64,000 nucleotides of DNA from NCBI RefSeq assembly GCF_007474545.1, contig NZ_VKOG01000005.1:118124-182123 (forward strand), read 5' to 3'. The notes beneath the pieces were generated by a model. That model was not told where the DNA came from. It saw only the letters and a list, made by a program, of their open reading frames with translations, and searched no databases. Numbering within the stretch: the first letter of the stretch is position 1; every line of letters begins with the position of its first letter. Both the position numbers and the translations under genes were made by a program. This document shows, in pieces, positions 38,566 to 47,576 of the stretch. Origin of the DNA: Chryseobacterium binzhouense (lineage in GTDB: Bacteria > Bacteroidota > Bacteroidia > Flavobacteriales > Weeksellaceae).

Positions 38566-40668
38566 TTATTTAGAAGCCCATTCAATAATTAATTTGAAAG
38601 GCTCTCTTTTTTTATTTCCTCCAATAATTTCAATATCTAAAGTATTGTTTGGATTAATTCCTAAGTTATATCTAAACTGTTGATTATAAAACTGAAAGAC
38701 AGGATTGGTATTTGGAAAATATTGACAACCTTCTATTCCTCTAGTAAAATATGATTTGTAACCTGTAACTTTTTCCAACCAGCCAATATTGAAATTATAA
38801 TTTTTGAAAAAGCTTGTATGTGAATGATTATAGATACGCTCACCAATAATGTAATAAATATATAATTGTTCTTTGGCATTCCTTATTAAAGATAAGTCTT
38901 CGTATTTATTAATCATTTTTAATATGAACTGTTTTTGAATTTCTACTAAAAATTCGTACAAACTTAATTTGTCAGAAAGGGTTGCAAACTGTTTGGCAAA
39001 TAGTATTATTGAAGGATGTCTTCTGAAACTTCCATGTACTATTCTTGAATCACCTGTTTGTTTATACAAACCTGTTATTAATAAATTGCCCCAAATTCGA
39101 TTAAAATTATCTCGGGCTATTTCTTCATAAGCATTGAAAATTGAAAGTAATTTTTTTACTTCTTTGTCTGTGTAAAATATATTTTGTAGTTCAACTGTTT
39201 TGAAATCTTCTTCTGTTTTAGTAAAAGGAGATAAAAGTAAGTTGGTGATACGTCCAGTTAAATATTTATGGTCTTCTATTTTGAAAAGTTCATTTTTGAA
39301 TGACGCAAAGTTTAGATAAAGTTTCGCCTTAAATATTTCTTCTTTCCTTTGATCAACATTAAAACCTATCAATTTATTGTCATCTGATAATTCAGATAAT
39401 ACCTGATAAACATTGTCATCTGAAATAAGGTTATGTAATGAAGAAATTAGTCTTGACCATTCTCGTCTAGAATTATCATCCGTATTTACAATAAGATTCC
39501 TTACAACTCGTATACAATCATTAAGATTCTCCTTATTTTTTTTGTAATAGGAATAACGTAGAGCCAAGAACAGAATAAATAATTGAGTTGTATCTCGTTT
39601 CCCATCTATAACATCTTTTAAAATATGACTTAGAGATTCACCATCCCATAAAACAGGCTCTTTTTTTTCTTTGATTTCTTTTATAAAATCAAATGAAAAA
39701 ATAAGAAACCGAAGATTATCTTCTATTGAGTAAATAGTTTTTAAAAGTCTAAAATCAAGAAAGTTTGTTTCATAAGTTTTACTAGATCGATATTCCGCAT
39801 CTTTAAAGTATAGCATTTCTGTTATAAAACTCAAAAAAGACATAAATGGAGTATCAATGATATAAGAATTTTCTTCTTTATAATCCCATAGATTTTCAAC
39901 CCATAAATATTCAATTTTATCTTTTACCTGCTCCAATAAAGTATGATTATATTGGATGATTTTAGAAAATTCTGATTTAAAATTTTCAAAATCTGTAAGC
40001 ATTTTGCCTCTTGCATTCATTCTGATATAGAGGTTTTCAGTTAGACCAAATTCATCTAAATCTGTAAAATAAAATGAAATTAGCTGCTTATCGTCATCAA
40101 TGATTTTATCTAATAATTTTAAGTCTGAACTTATTAAACTTGGATTTTTAGAAAAAGTATCCAGCATATTCAACATACCAAAAACCGTAGAGTCATTTTT
40201 CCATTCATCATTAAACCACACAGAATCTTCTATTTGATTCTTAATCTCAGCAATGCTATCTACTTGGTCAAAATCCAAAAGTTTCTTACAAAAATCGTGT
40301 GCTGATGGTCTTGTTTCGTATGTGAACTTTGATAGTATTTCCTTTACATCATTTAACCTGTTCTCTTTAACCGCAATAAAATAATACAATAAAAATAGCG
40401 TAGTAAGTCTTTGCTGACCATCTAAAGGAATAAAGACTTTTTGCCTAATATCATCTTTTACCTCGGTTAAAATAGAACCGTAAACAAAATCTAATTCTAT
40501 TGGTTGTTCTTTGATAATTGAATTTATTAGAAAATCATTGATAAACCTCTCTCTTAGTATATTAACTTCAGCTGTTTGACGTCCTTGTGCGTAATCTCTT
40601 TGTATAATTGGTACTTCAATTTTATTATAAGATTTACAAAGTGACCAAAAGGTGTATTTGTTATTCAT
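38566..40668 (-). CDS. DUF262 domain protein, second gene of a tandem pair
   Basis: The 700-residue protein opens with the DUF262 (GmrS-like, ParB/Srx-fold) signature: VPIIQRDYAQGR at 20-30 and FIPLDGQQRLTTLFLLYYF at 79-97. DUF262 in GmrSD-type type IV restriction enzymes binds and hydrolyses nucleotides and senses modified DNA. The long remainder is helical and I see no clear DUF1524 HNH motif, so this member may be the regulatory or sensing partner. It follows the first DUF262 gene by 8 bp, so the pair is one operon. Confidence 0.82.
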   Translation of the reverse strand: MNNKYTFWSLCKSYNKIEVPIIQRDYAQGRQTAEVNILRERFINDFLINSIIKEQPIELDFVYGSILTEVKDDIRQKVFIPLDGQQRLTTLFLLYYFIAVKENRLNDVKEILSKFTYETRPSAHDFCKKLLDFDQVDSIAEIKNQIEDSVWFNDEWKNDSTVFGMLNMLDTFSKNPSLISSDLKLLDKIIDDDKQLISFYFTDLDEFGLTENLYIRMNARGKMLTDFENFKSEFSKIIQYNHTLLEQVKDKIEYLWVENLWDYKEENSYIIDTPFMSFLSFITEMLYFKDAEYRSSKTYETNFLDFRLLKTIYSIEDNLRFLIFSFDFIKEIKEKKEPVLWDGESLSHILKDVIDGKRDTTQLFILFLALRYSYYKKNKENLNDCIRVVRNLIVNTDDNSRREWSRLISSLHNLISDDNVYQVLSELSDDNKLIGFNVDQRKEEIFKAKLYLNFASFKNELFKIEDHKYLTGRITNLLLSPFTKTEEDFKTVELQNIFYTDKEVKKLLSIFNAYEEIARDNFNRIWGNLLITGLYKQTGDSRIVHGSFRRHPSIILFAKQFATLSDKLSLYEFLVEIQKQFILKMINKYEDLSLIRNAKEQLYIYYIIGERIYNHSHTSFFKNYNFNIGWLEKVTGYKSYFTRGIEGCQYFPNTNPVFQFYNQQFRYNLGINPNNTLDIEIIGGNKKREPFKLIIEWASK

Positions 40669-40676
40669 AGTTAATT

Positions 40677-42485
40677 TTAATTTGTTAGATAAGGCTTTAG
40701 CTTAGAACTTAAATCTTGAAAATAACTTTGTTTATCGTCATTTCCCCAGTAATAAGATTGAAGATTAGTATTGCTATAGTACTTTAAGAATATATTTTTT
40801 GTTGCAATAGGGATATATTTTCCTTCTTTTTCCATTTGAATTATTCTATTTCTTTTTACTGGAAAAATAGCATTGTTTAGAGAAGAATTATCCTTCTTAG
40901 AAAGCAAAGCTAAATTATCTAATATGTGAATGGAATCAGAATCGAATAATTGAATTAGTTCAGATTTTAATAAATTAAAGTCATCAATATCAATTTTTTC
41001 GCTGTTCAACATTTGTTGAACTTTGTTTTTTAGAGTAGTCAAATCTGAGGTGTTTTTTTCATTCTCAACTTCATTCATACCTTTTGATACTTTCTCAATA
41101 TCATTAATATCTTCTATTGCAATGTAAGTTTCTTCAAGCCATTTTTTTATAGCTTTTTCATCCTTCATTTCTTTTGATTGTTGAGCATGAATATGTTCAA
41201 TACTCCAGCCACCATCATTTTCTATCTTTTTGTATAAATTAAAAGGAAATCTGTTTTTTTGAGCAGATTTTACTAAGTTAGATGTAACAATATTATGTAA
41301 TAAGAAGACTTTCTTTAAATCGTTTTTATTGATTTCATAAGACATGTTATTTAAGTCTATGTCTGATACTTCTGATATAACTTCATTTAGAGCCCAATTT
41401 TTAAATTTAGATTTTTCGCAGTTAGACATATCAATGATGTGTCTAACATTTGAAATTGAATTGTCTTTTAAGGCCAATAAAAAACCTATGTGATGATATA
41501 AATAATCGTTTTCAAACCAGTGTTTTAACTTACTGAAATATTCTTTTGTTTTATTCCATAACTCAATAGCATTCTCTTTTTCTTTCTCTGGATTATCTGA
41601 TTTGATTTCTTTTTCAAACCACATATAAGTCGAATATCTTTTTATATTATTTTTTGAAATAAGCTTAAAAATAAATTCAATAGTAGAAGAAGTTTCTTCT
41701 AATGTTTTATTGTTTAAAAAGTACCAAAATTCTTCATTTCTTAATTCCATTTCTATACGGTGCCATTCACTCGAAATTTCAGCTTGTCTCAAAATAGATT
41801 CCCTCTCAGTTAATCCATATTTTATTTTAGATAACAATAAAGCTCTGATTAATTCTGCATCTGTCAAGGGTATTTTTCCAATATTCAATCTATTGAATAT
41901 ATCTATCTTCTTTTTTTCGACTTCATCTGAACCATCAATGTTTTTAAGCTCTTCTATTTGGTACCATATTATCTCTACTTTCTTAGTCAGTGTTGAATTA
42001 AACTCATCAATGTAACCAACATCATTTTTAGTTTTACTTTCAAACCAATTTTTAATGATATCATACGCTTGACTCATATAATGAAAGTCCGGATTCTCGT
42101 CACTATATGTGTTGGGAGATAAACTCTCTAAAAAATTTGTGCTTTTTCCTCTCTTTTCAAATATGATAGAATATTTCGGTCGATTTAAATAGTTGAATAT
42201 TATATTCATTGTAATAAGGCGTTGTTGTCCATCTATTACTTCCCAAATATTCAAACCCAGCTCATCAATTGATGGCACAACAACTATTGGTTGTAAGCAA
42301 TACTTCTTTTCATCAGAATTCATAAAATTATGAATATCATCTAGCAAAGCTGTCACGTGTTCTACATCCCACCTATACCCCCTTTGATAATAGGGAATCA
42401 AATAATGTTCAAATCTAGCATCTCTATCAGCAGTTTTATCATTGAGTATAATTTTTCCGATTGGAACTAATTCAATTTTATTCAT
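40677..42485 (-). CDS. DUF262 and DUF1524-like protein, GmrSD-type candidate nuclease
   Basis: The 602-residue protein has the DUF262 motifs IPYYQRGYRWD (30-40) and WEVIDGQQRLITM (81-93), then a helical middle, and near residues 425-435 WSIEHIHAQQ followed much later by DNLALLSKKDNSSLNNAIFPVKR, which match the histidine and asparagine positions of DUF1524 His-Me finger nucleases. This is the fused GmrS-GmrD layout of type IV restriction enzymes. The HIHAQ replaces the more usual HIxPQ, so activity should be tested. It is the first gene of the DUF262 pair. Confidence 0.82.
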   Translation of the reverse strand: MNKIELVPIGKIILNDKTADRDARFEHYLIPYYQRGYRWDVEHVTALLDDIHNFMNSDEKKYCLQPIVVVPSIDELGLNIWEVIDGQQRLITMNIIFNYLNRPKYSIIFEKRGKSTNFLESLSPNTYSDENPDFHYMSQAYDIIKNWFESKTKNDVGYIDEFNSTLTKKVEIIWYQIEELKNIDGSDEVEKKKIDIFNRLNIGKIPLTDAELIRALLLSKIKYGLTERESILRQAEISSEWHRIEMELRNEEFWYFLNNKTLEETSSTIEFIFKLISKNNIKRYSTYMWFEKEIKSDNPEKEKENAIELWNKTKEYFSKLKHWFENDYLYHHIGFLLALKDNSISNVRHIIDMSNCEKSKFKNWALNEVISEVSDIDLNNMSYEINKNDLKKVFLLHNIVTSNLVKSAQKNRFPFNLYKKIENDGGWSIEHIHAQQSKEMKDEKAIKKWLEETYIAIEDINDIEKVSKGMNEVENEKNTSDLTTLKNKVQQMLNSEKIDIDDFNLLKSELIQLFDSDSIHILDNLALLSKKDNSSLNNAIFPVKRNRIIQMEKEGKYIPIATKNIFLKYYSNTNLQSYYWGNDDKQSYFQDLSSKLKPYLTN

Positions 42486-42599
42486 ATGGTTTTTATGCTT
42501 GTGTTTAATTGGAAAACGGCTGAATGTTTAGATTTATCTTATTGCAGGGTCTATAAATACAATCAAGAATACCTGATATTAGCTTTTTCTTAAGTATTA

Positions 42600-43238
42600 T
42601 TAGTTTACATTCAATAGTAGTATAATGATAATTATTGGCGGAAATACTATTAAAAAGTGATATACAAATTTTGTCCTAAAATAATATTCAATCTTTATTT
42701 TGAAGACATCGTAATTTGATAATAAATGATATTTAGCAGTTTTAGTTTTAAATAGCTCATTATCTATCTTTAAATGATTTTCATATCTCTCCAAAATGTT
42801 TTGGTATTGATCAGAAATTTTTTTAGCAAATATCTCCTTATCTTTTATAGTTTGATTCTCAGTTAGTGTTTTATATATTCTTAATTCGTTATAAACTTCA
42901 GAAAGTTCCAAACCGCAATCATGAAATTCCTTAGACTTAACTGAAAAATCTTTAGCATTCTCAATTTGTCCAAATACCAATGCTAGAATAGATAAACTTG
43001 TGATGGAATATGCAATTAAATCCTCATTTAGTTGATTGAAGTGGAGATTATAAACTCCCAAAAGTCCAACAGCAGTAAGATAAACTGACAATAAATTAAT
43101 AGACAAATTAGATAAATTTGCGGTTTGAGTTAACCTAGTGCTTGCTCCAAACCTAATTCCCTTTGTTGACCACAATTTATAATTTAATTCTTCAAGAAAT
43201 GTTTTATCTAAATAATCCTTATATGTTTTGCCTTCCAT
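42600..43238 (-). CDS. SLATT domain membrane protein
   Basis: The 212-residue protein fits the SLATT superfamily: a short N-terminal helix (WSTKGIRFGASTRL), two close membrane helices (about residues 43-65 and 72-90), a cytoplasmic helical region with DFSVKSKEFHDCGLELSEVYNEL, and a C-terminal hydrophobic helix (FLIVFPPIIIIILLL). SLATT proteins are predicted pore-forming effectors in nucleotide-signalled defence systems; no cyclase-like gene is adjacent here. Its upstream region has the island's shared palindrome-N21-TATATTTG promoter. Confidence 0.75.
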   Translation of the reverse strand: MEGKTYKDYLDKTFLEELNYKLWSTKGIRFGASTRLTQTANLSNLSINLLSVYLTAVGLLGVYNLHFNQLNEDLIAYSITSLSILALVFGQIENAKDFSVKSKEFHDCGLELSEVYNELRIYKTLTENQTIKDKEIFAKKISDQYQNILERYENHLKIDNELFKTKTAKYHLLSNYDVFKIKIEYYFRTKFVYHFLIVFPPIIIIILLLNVN

Positions 43239-43298
43239 AAATTTTTTATACTAATGTAAAATTGTAGTTATTTTGTTCGTAAAATGTTGTGAGCTTTC

Positions 43299-43343
43299 CA
43301 AATATATCTACTTATGTCTTATTTGAATTACGGTTATCCGTAA
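43299..43343 (-). promoter_or_regulatory. Palindromic operator and promoter of the SLATT gene
   Basis: TTACGG-TTAT-CCGTAA (43328-43343) lies exactly 21 nt upstream of TATATTTG (43306-43299 on the minus strand). The palindrome takes the place where a -33 TTTG box would be. The same layout recurs at 51412-51456 and, less perfectly, at 45982-46026 and 55251-55295. Confidence 0.7.
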
Positions 43344-43515
43344 ACGACAAAAATAAAAACCATTATAAAATCCACTATCAGTATTTTTACTGAATTTAAT
43401 TCATATTTTTGAATGATATAAAACGTTGAAAATCATTAATATGAAATTGATTCAATTAGAATCCTTTAATATTTGAAGATAATTAGGAACATATTATAAG
43501 TAGTTTAAAATTGCA
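43344..43515. other. Gene-free stretch between SLATT and CxxC microgene units
   Basis: I see no reading frame or hairpin here apart from the palindromic promoter on its left and the terminator on its right. It is AT-rich and contains no repeat that I can recognise. Confidence 0.5.
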
Positions 43516-43546
43516 TAAAAAAGAAGCAAAGTAAAACTCTGCTTCT
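43516..43546 (-). terminator. Terminator of the CxxC microgene
   Basis: An 11-bp stem (AGAAGCAGAGT / ACTTTGCTTCT on the minus strand, one G-T pair) with a 3-nt loop is followed by T6. It overlaps the stop codon of the small gene. Confidence 0.8.
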
Positions 43547-43673
43547 AATTTCTGTGTTGACCTGGTAAAGATCTGCAATGTTGGATTACATTTTCTAAAC
43601 GGCCTAAGCGCATTCTAGTATAGGCTCTCACGAACACTGGTTTCCCACCAGCACATTGTACACATTGTGTCAT
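43545..43673 (-). CDS. 42-residue CxxC microprotein
   Basis: This short frame starts at ATG 43673 and reads MTQCVQCAGGKPVFVRAYTR for its first 20 residues, then a basic region (MRLGRLENVIQHCRS) and ends LPGQHRN. It has CxxC at 4-7 and a HC pair near 36-37, so it could bind one zinc. It is flanked by a textbook promoter 62 bp upstream and a terminator overlapping its stop, making a self-contained unit of about 210 nt. It resembles small unnamed proteins I remember from flavobacterial mobile elements. An alternative is a small RNA. Confidence 0.6.
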   Translation of the reverse strand: MTQCVQCAGGKPVFVRAYTRMRLGRLENVIQHCRSLPGQHRN

Positions 43674-43734
43674 AATAAACGGGTTTTAAGTTAATAATTA
43701 TAACATCGACCCCCTTATGACTTGTCTACATTTA

Positions 43735-43765
43735 CAAATGTATTTTTATTTTACCACTTATCAAA
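43735..43765 (-). promoter_or_regulatory. Promoter of the CxxC microgene
   Basis: On the minus strand TTTG (43765-43762), a 19-nt spacer and TACATTTG (43742-43735) match the Bacteroidota vegetative consensus exactly. It lies just beyond the 3' end of the AAA ATPase gene. Confidence 0.75.
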
Positions 43766-43782
43766 TAGATTATAAAATATTT

Positions 43783-45953
43783 CTATTTCAAATTTTTGGT
43801 TTCTTGATATAAATTAAGTAAATGATAAACGGACATATCTATTAATGGTTCGTACATAAATGAATTTACATGTATATTTTCAGGTGTCATTAGGTTAACC
43901 TTGTCTATAATTCCTAAGTTAAAACTTGTAGGGTATTTTTTCTTGTACATATTAGACAGTACTCTTGTTTGAACATGATTTATTTTAGTAAGGTCTGCTT
44001 CTGGCAACTTAGATATCATATATTGTTCAGCTTTTAATCTACTAGCAATCGCCAAAGTAATTTTATTTTCCAACAAAATTTCATTGATGTTTTTTTCTTC
44101 AATTATTGAATCCGCAGTATCGAAAATAAAATTCTGAATTTTAATAGTTTTATCAAAATCAACTTCCTTGTCTTTCAGTTTGGTGATTCTATTCTTATAA
44201 ATAGTAAAAACATCATCAATTGTAATATCTTTTGAATTCGTTTTTTCGTGAAGGCAGCTTGTAAGTTTTATGCAGTCATCTGTATCCGATGAATCTGAAT
44301 AATCAATTATATTACGAATAAAAGAGATAAGACTTATGAAAACTTTGGGATCATGTGGACTTTTCAAAAACTCTTTAAAAAGATCTTTTTTATACAAACC
44401 TTCAACAATATTTATCGTTCGATTTTCATCTTTGGATGTCATATATGTTTGCTTATCCATGTTTAATCGTGATGCAATTGTTCTATAAAAATCGAAGTTA
44501 TGTGTAAGAATGAGTGATTTAAATTTTTCTGATTGATGAAGTTCAATAATATATTCTATTATAGCATATTTATTTTTATAATCAAAAGAGTCCGCTATGT
44601 CATCAAAGATTAGCAATGTTTCTTGAGAAATATTTTTTCTTGATTCTATCTCAAATAAAAACTGCAAAATAAAATATGCCCGTTGTTCACCTTTACTTAG
44701 TATTTTTAATAAATTTTCTTTTGTCTGGGTTTTGGATTCTTCATTTTTATCTGTAAAAATAAATTCCAAATTAGCAGTTTCCCGTTTTAAAATTACGTCA
44801 TGTAGGTTTCCCATTTTTACTTCAAATGGTACATAAAATCGATCATTAAATTTTTTGATTATGTCTTTCCATAGCTCTACCTCTTTTTTAGATTCTGAGA
44901 TAATAATATCTAATTCTTTCTTTTTCTCTTTGTACATTTCAGATAATGCTTCAGCATCATTCTTAACCTCAGACACGAAGCTAGTCCAAACCTTCTTTTT
45001 GAACCCTTCATAATCTTTTAAATTTACCAGTAAGGAATTATCCTGCTCAATAACTTGTTTGAATGCCCTCAGATCTATATTTGCTCCAATAGCTTTGTCA
45101 ACTTTGTTAAAAGATTCTTTTAACTTCTCATCAGCTAAAATTCTTTCAAGCTCAGCATTATATATTTCTTTTAATTGTGATGATTCAGTAATTTCTATTC
45201 CATCTTCCAAAACGAATTTATGACCGGCATCAAAGTAAGAGTTATCCTCTATAGATTTCATAATTTCATTTGCCTGATAGGTTCCGAAAGTATTATCACC
45301 AGATAATTTAAATAACTTGGAATTTGAAAGGATTTGATTGTAGTTTTCTACATAATCATCTAACAAGTTTTCATTTTTATCTAAGAATTTTTTTACAATT
45401 CCTTTAGTGTCAAATACTGTATTATACTTAAACGTAATTTTATCTGAGTCCTCAGTAAGCTGATCCACATTTGAGGATAATACGTCAAAGAAGTTTTTCT
45501 CAGAATCGTTGCCAAAAGTTCCCATGTATTCAACTTCACAATCAGTACTCTTTGATATTGCTTTAAGCTTTTTTAAAAGTTCAGCTTTAGCAGTATTCAG
45601 TTCAGAATAAATTTGATCATATTTTTCTTTAAGTTCCTTACGAGCTATAAATGATGTTATTTTATTTGTCGCATCATACGAGTTGTCTTCTGCGTTGATA
45701 ACCAAAATTGACTCTGGATTTATTTCTAAGTCATCTGATAATATTTCAAATTTTGATTTCTTATTATATACAACATCTTTTGGAAGATTTTTCTTATCAT
45801 TCTTCGAAATCAAATCAAATGTTTTAGCGAATGAAGTTTTCATTGTTCCGTTCGGCGCATAAATAAGGTACGAATTAACCTTACTGAAATCGAAGTCATG
45901 TTTAATTTTCCTATGCCGAAGCAATTTTCAAAATCTAATTTTAAAATTTTCAT
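43783..45953 (-). pseudogene. AAA_13/RloC-like ATPase with a frameshift near its 5' end
   Basis: The 713-residue main frame has a P-loop-like IYAPNGTMKTSFAKTF, a long coiled-coil middle, the ABC-type signature region LSKGEQRAYFILQFL, Walker B LLIFDDIADSFD and an H-loop LILTHNFDFYRT, as in PrrC/RloC-type (AAA_13) ATPases of defence islands. The frame opens only at a TTG (45924). Directly upstream in another frame an ATG at 45953 gives MKILKLDFENCFGIGKL, which joins KHDFDFSK if one A is added near 45904-45910; ENCFGIG is the expected start. So the gene appears frameshifted, or starts at the weak TTG. The C-terminal 150 residues (ENIHVNSFMYEPLIDMS) have no known nuclease motif that I can see. 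Confidence 0.72.
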
Positions 45954-45981
45954 GGTTTTTTATTTAAAAAAATATCAGTTC

Positions 45982-46026
45982 CAATAATAAGATTTATTTC
46001 GATAACAAATATGCGTAAAACCGTAA
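45982..46026 (-). promoter_or_regulatory. Degenerate copy of the palindromic promoter upstream of the AAA ATPase gene
   Basis: ATGCGTAAAACCGTAA (46011-46026) keeps the CCGTAA half-site and a weak left half. TATTATTG (45989-45982, minus strand) lies exactly 21 nt away. A CATATTTG also overlaps the palindrome at 46013-46006. Weaker than the other copies. Confidence 0.4.
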
Positions 46027-46221
46027 TATGGAATTTTTTATCAAAAAATCAATAAATTTTTTATATGCGCAAAAACATTGCGTAGTAGGATTCTAATTTC
46101 GTATGATGATAATTAGAAAGTGTAATAGATAACTCATTTTTTTTAAATATTCGAATTATCTGGTAATGTGCACTTACTTAATTACTGAAAGTAAAATTAT
46201 AATAAATTAAAATTTTCTATC

Positions 46222-46443
46222 ATGAAAAAAAATCAACACGTCGTGCCGCATCAAGGAAAGTGGGCAATAAAAGGAGCAGATAATCAAAAGAATACCGTAA
46301 TTACAAATACACAGAAAGAAGCTATTGATAAAGCAAGGAATAATTGCTATCAATCAGAATCTGAGCTTTTTATTCATGGAAAGGGTGGCCAGATCAGAGA
46401 TAAAAATAGTTATGGTAATGATCCAAGTCATGTAAGAGGCTAA
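46222..46443 (+). CDS. DUF2188 family protein
   Basis: The 73-residue protein matches DUF2188: HVVPHQGKWAIKGADNQKNTVITNTQKEAI, then a Gly/Asp-rich end (FIHGKGGQIRDKNSYGNDPS). This small fold occurs alone or fused to larger proteins; its role is unknown. It is divergent from the AAA ATPase gene and 157 bp upstream of the 301-aa gene. Confidence 0.85.
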   Translation: MKKNQHVVPHQGKWAIKGADNQKNTVITNTQKEAIDKARNNCYQSESELFIHGKGGQIRDKNSYGNDPSHVRG

Positions 46444-46600
46444 TTATCAAAAATTAATGAAAGCAAATTATCAGTGACGTTTTTCCACTGTTGGTGAAAA
46501 GCAAAATTTAAAATAATTAGGTATGAGTTAGATATATATATATTAAAAGTAGATGATGAACAAAAAATTAGAGAAAATTATAATTTAATAAAATAACAAA

Positions 46601-47506
46601 ATGGAAACATTTAATACTTATTTTACAAAGTTAAGAAATAAAGATATAGACTTTGTAGACATTCCTTTAGGGGAAGATTTAGAGGCATTTATTTGCCCAT
46701 TCTTAATTGAAAATAATAAACATAGTAATCCTGTAGCTCTCGAAGTCTATGAAAGAGTACATCAGTTTTTAATAAAACTTAACAGAGATTTTATTAAGCC
46801 AAACAAAAGAAATGAGGGGATAGAATTTCTTTCTCATCTGCACGAACCAAACGAATATCATTTAGGATATTCCGATAGAAACAAAGGTAAAGCAGTTTCA
46901 GATGTAAGAGCAGAAGTAATTTATGATGCTTTGAGAAACAACTCATTTGCAAAACAAAATATTGCAATTACAAACGAAGCGCATTTTGTCCTACTACTTG
47001 TAAAAGGCATTGGTCAAGATATTATGTCAGATATTATCGCAAATGTTTGTAGAGATATTTTTGCTGAATCAACTTTGAAAATATGTAAAAAGCATAAAGT
47101 TTCTACAATTTCAGCTAAGATTGAGTTTTATAATGCCATTACTAAAAAGTGGGAAACAAAATCTGCTGATTTACCAAATTTTGCAGGTAAATCAATCATA
47201 TTATTACCAAAATTTATTATTAGCGGGGGAAGAGCCTACTCGAATTTATATAATTGGTTTATTGCAAGAAATTATCTTGCTTTTGAAATTCTTAATAGAA
47301 AAAAACCGCTTTCTTCAGATGGTAAGTTTATCTTCAAATTGAAAAACGGTACAAGAAAAGCAATTGTAAAGAAAATTTATCAAGCATACAGAAAACCAAA
47401 AGATGAATTAATTGAGTTTGTCAAAAAATTCAATGGCTCATTAGATGAATTTGTTTGGTATGCCAAAGAGCATTATCCTGAACTTAATTTAGATGATTTG
47501 AGATAG
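46601..47506 (+). CDS. Hypothetical protein of the island
   Basis: I do not recognise this 301-residue protein. It has an acidic N-terminus (FVDIPLGEDLEAFICPFLIENN), a central region with GKAVSDVRAEVIYDALRNN, and a basic, tyrosine-rich C-terminal third (KLKNGTRKAIVKKIYQAYRK). There is no signal peptide, membrane helix or cysteine cluster. The alternation of hydrophobic strands and helices suggests one globular cytoplasmic domain. It ends in a clear terminator and is the last of two plus-strand genes in this part of the island. Confidence 0.6.
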   Translation: METFNTYFTKLRNKDIDFVDIPLGEDLEAFICPFLIENNKHSNPVALEVYERVHQFLIKLNRDFIKPNKRNEGIEFLSHLHEPNEYHLGYSDRNKGKAVSDVRAEVIYDALRNNSFAKQNIAITNEAHFVLLLVKGIGQDIMSDIIANVCRDIFAESTLKICKKHKVSTISAKIEFYNAITKKWETKSADLPNFAGKSIILLPKFIISGGRAYSNLYNWFIARNYLAFEILNRKKPLSSDGKFIFKLKNGTRKAIVKKIYQAYRKPKDELIEFVKKFNGSLDEFVWYAKEHYPELNLDDLR

Positions 47507-47517
47507 AATATTGATTA

Positions 47518-47553
47518 AATAATTGCGGTCAAAAGCCGCAATTATTATTTTTT
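47518..47553 (+). terminator. Terminator of the 301-aa gene
   Basis: An 11-bp perfect stem (AATAATTGCGG / CCGCAATTATT) with a 7-nt loop is followed by T6. It may act on the convergent HEPN-motif gene too. Confidence 0.82.
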
Positions 47554-47576
47554 ATAGAATATCTTTTGTATCTATT

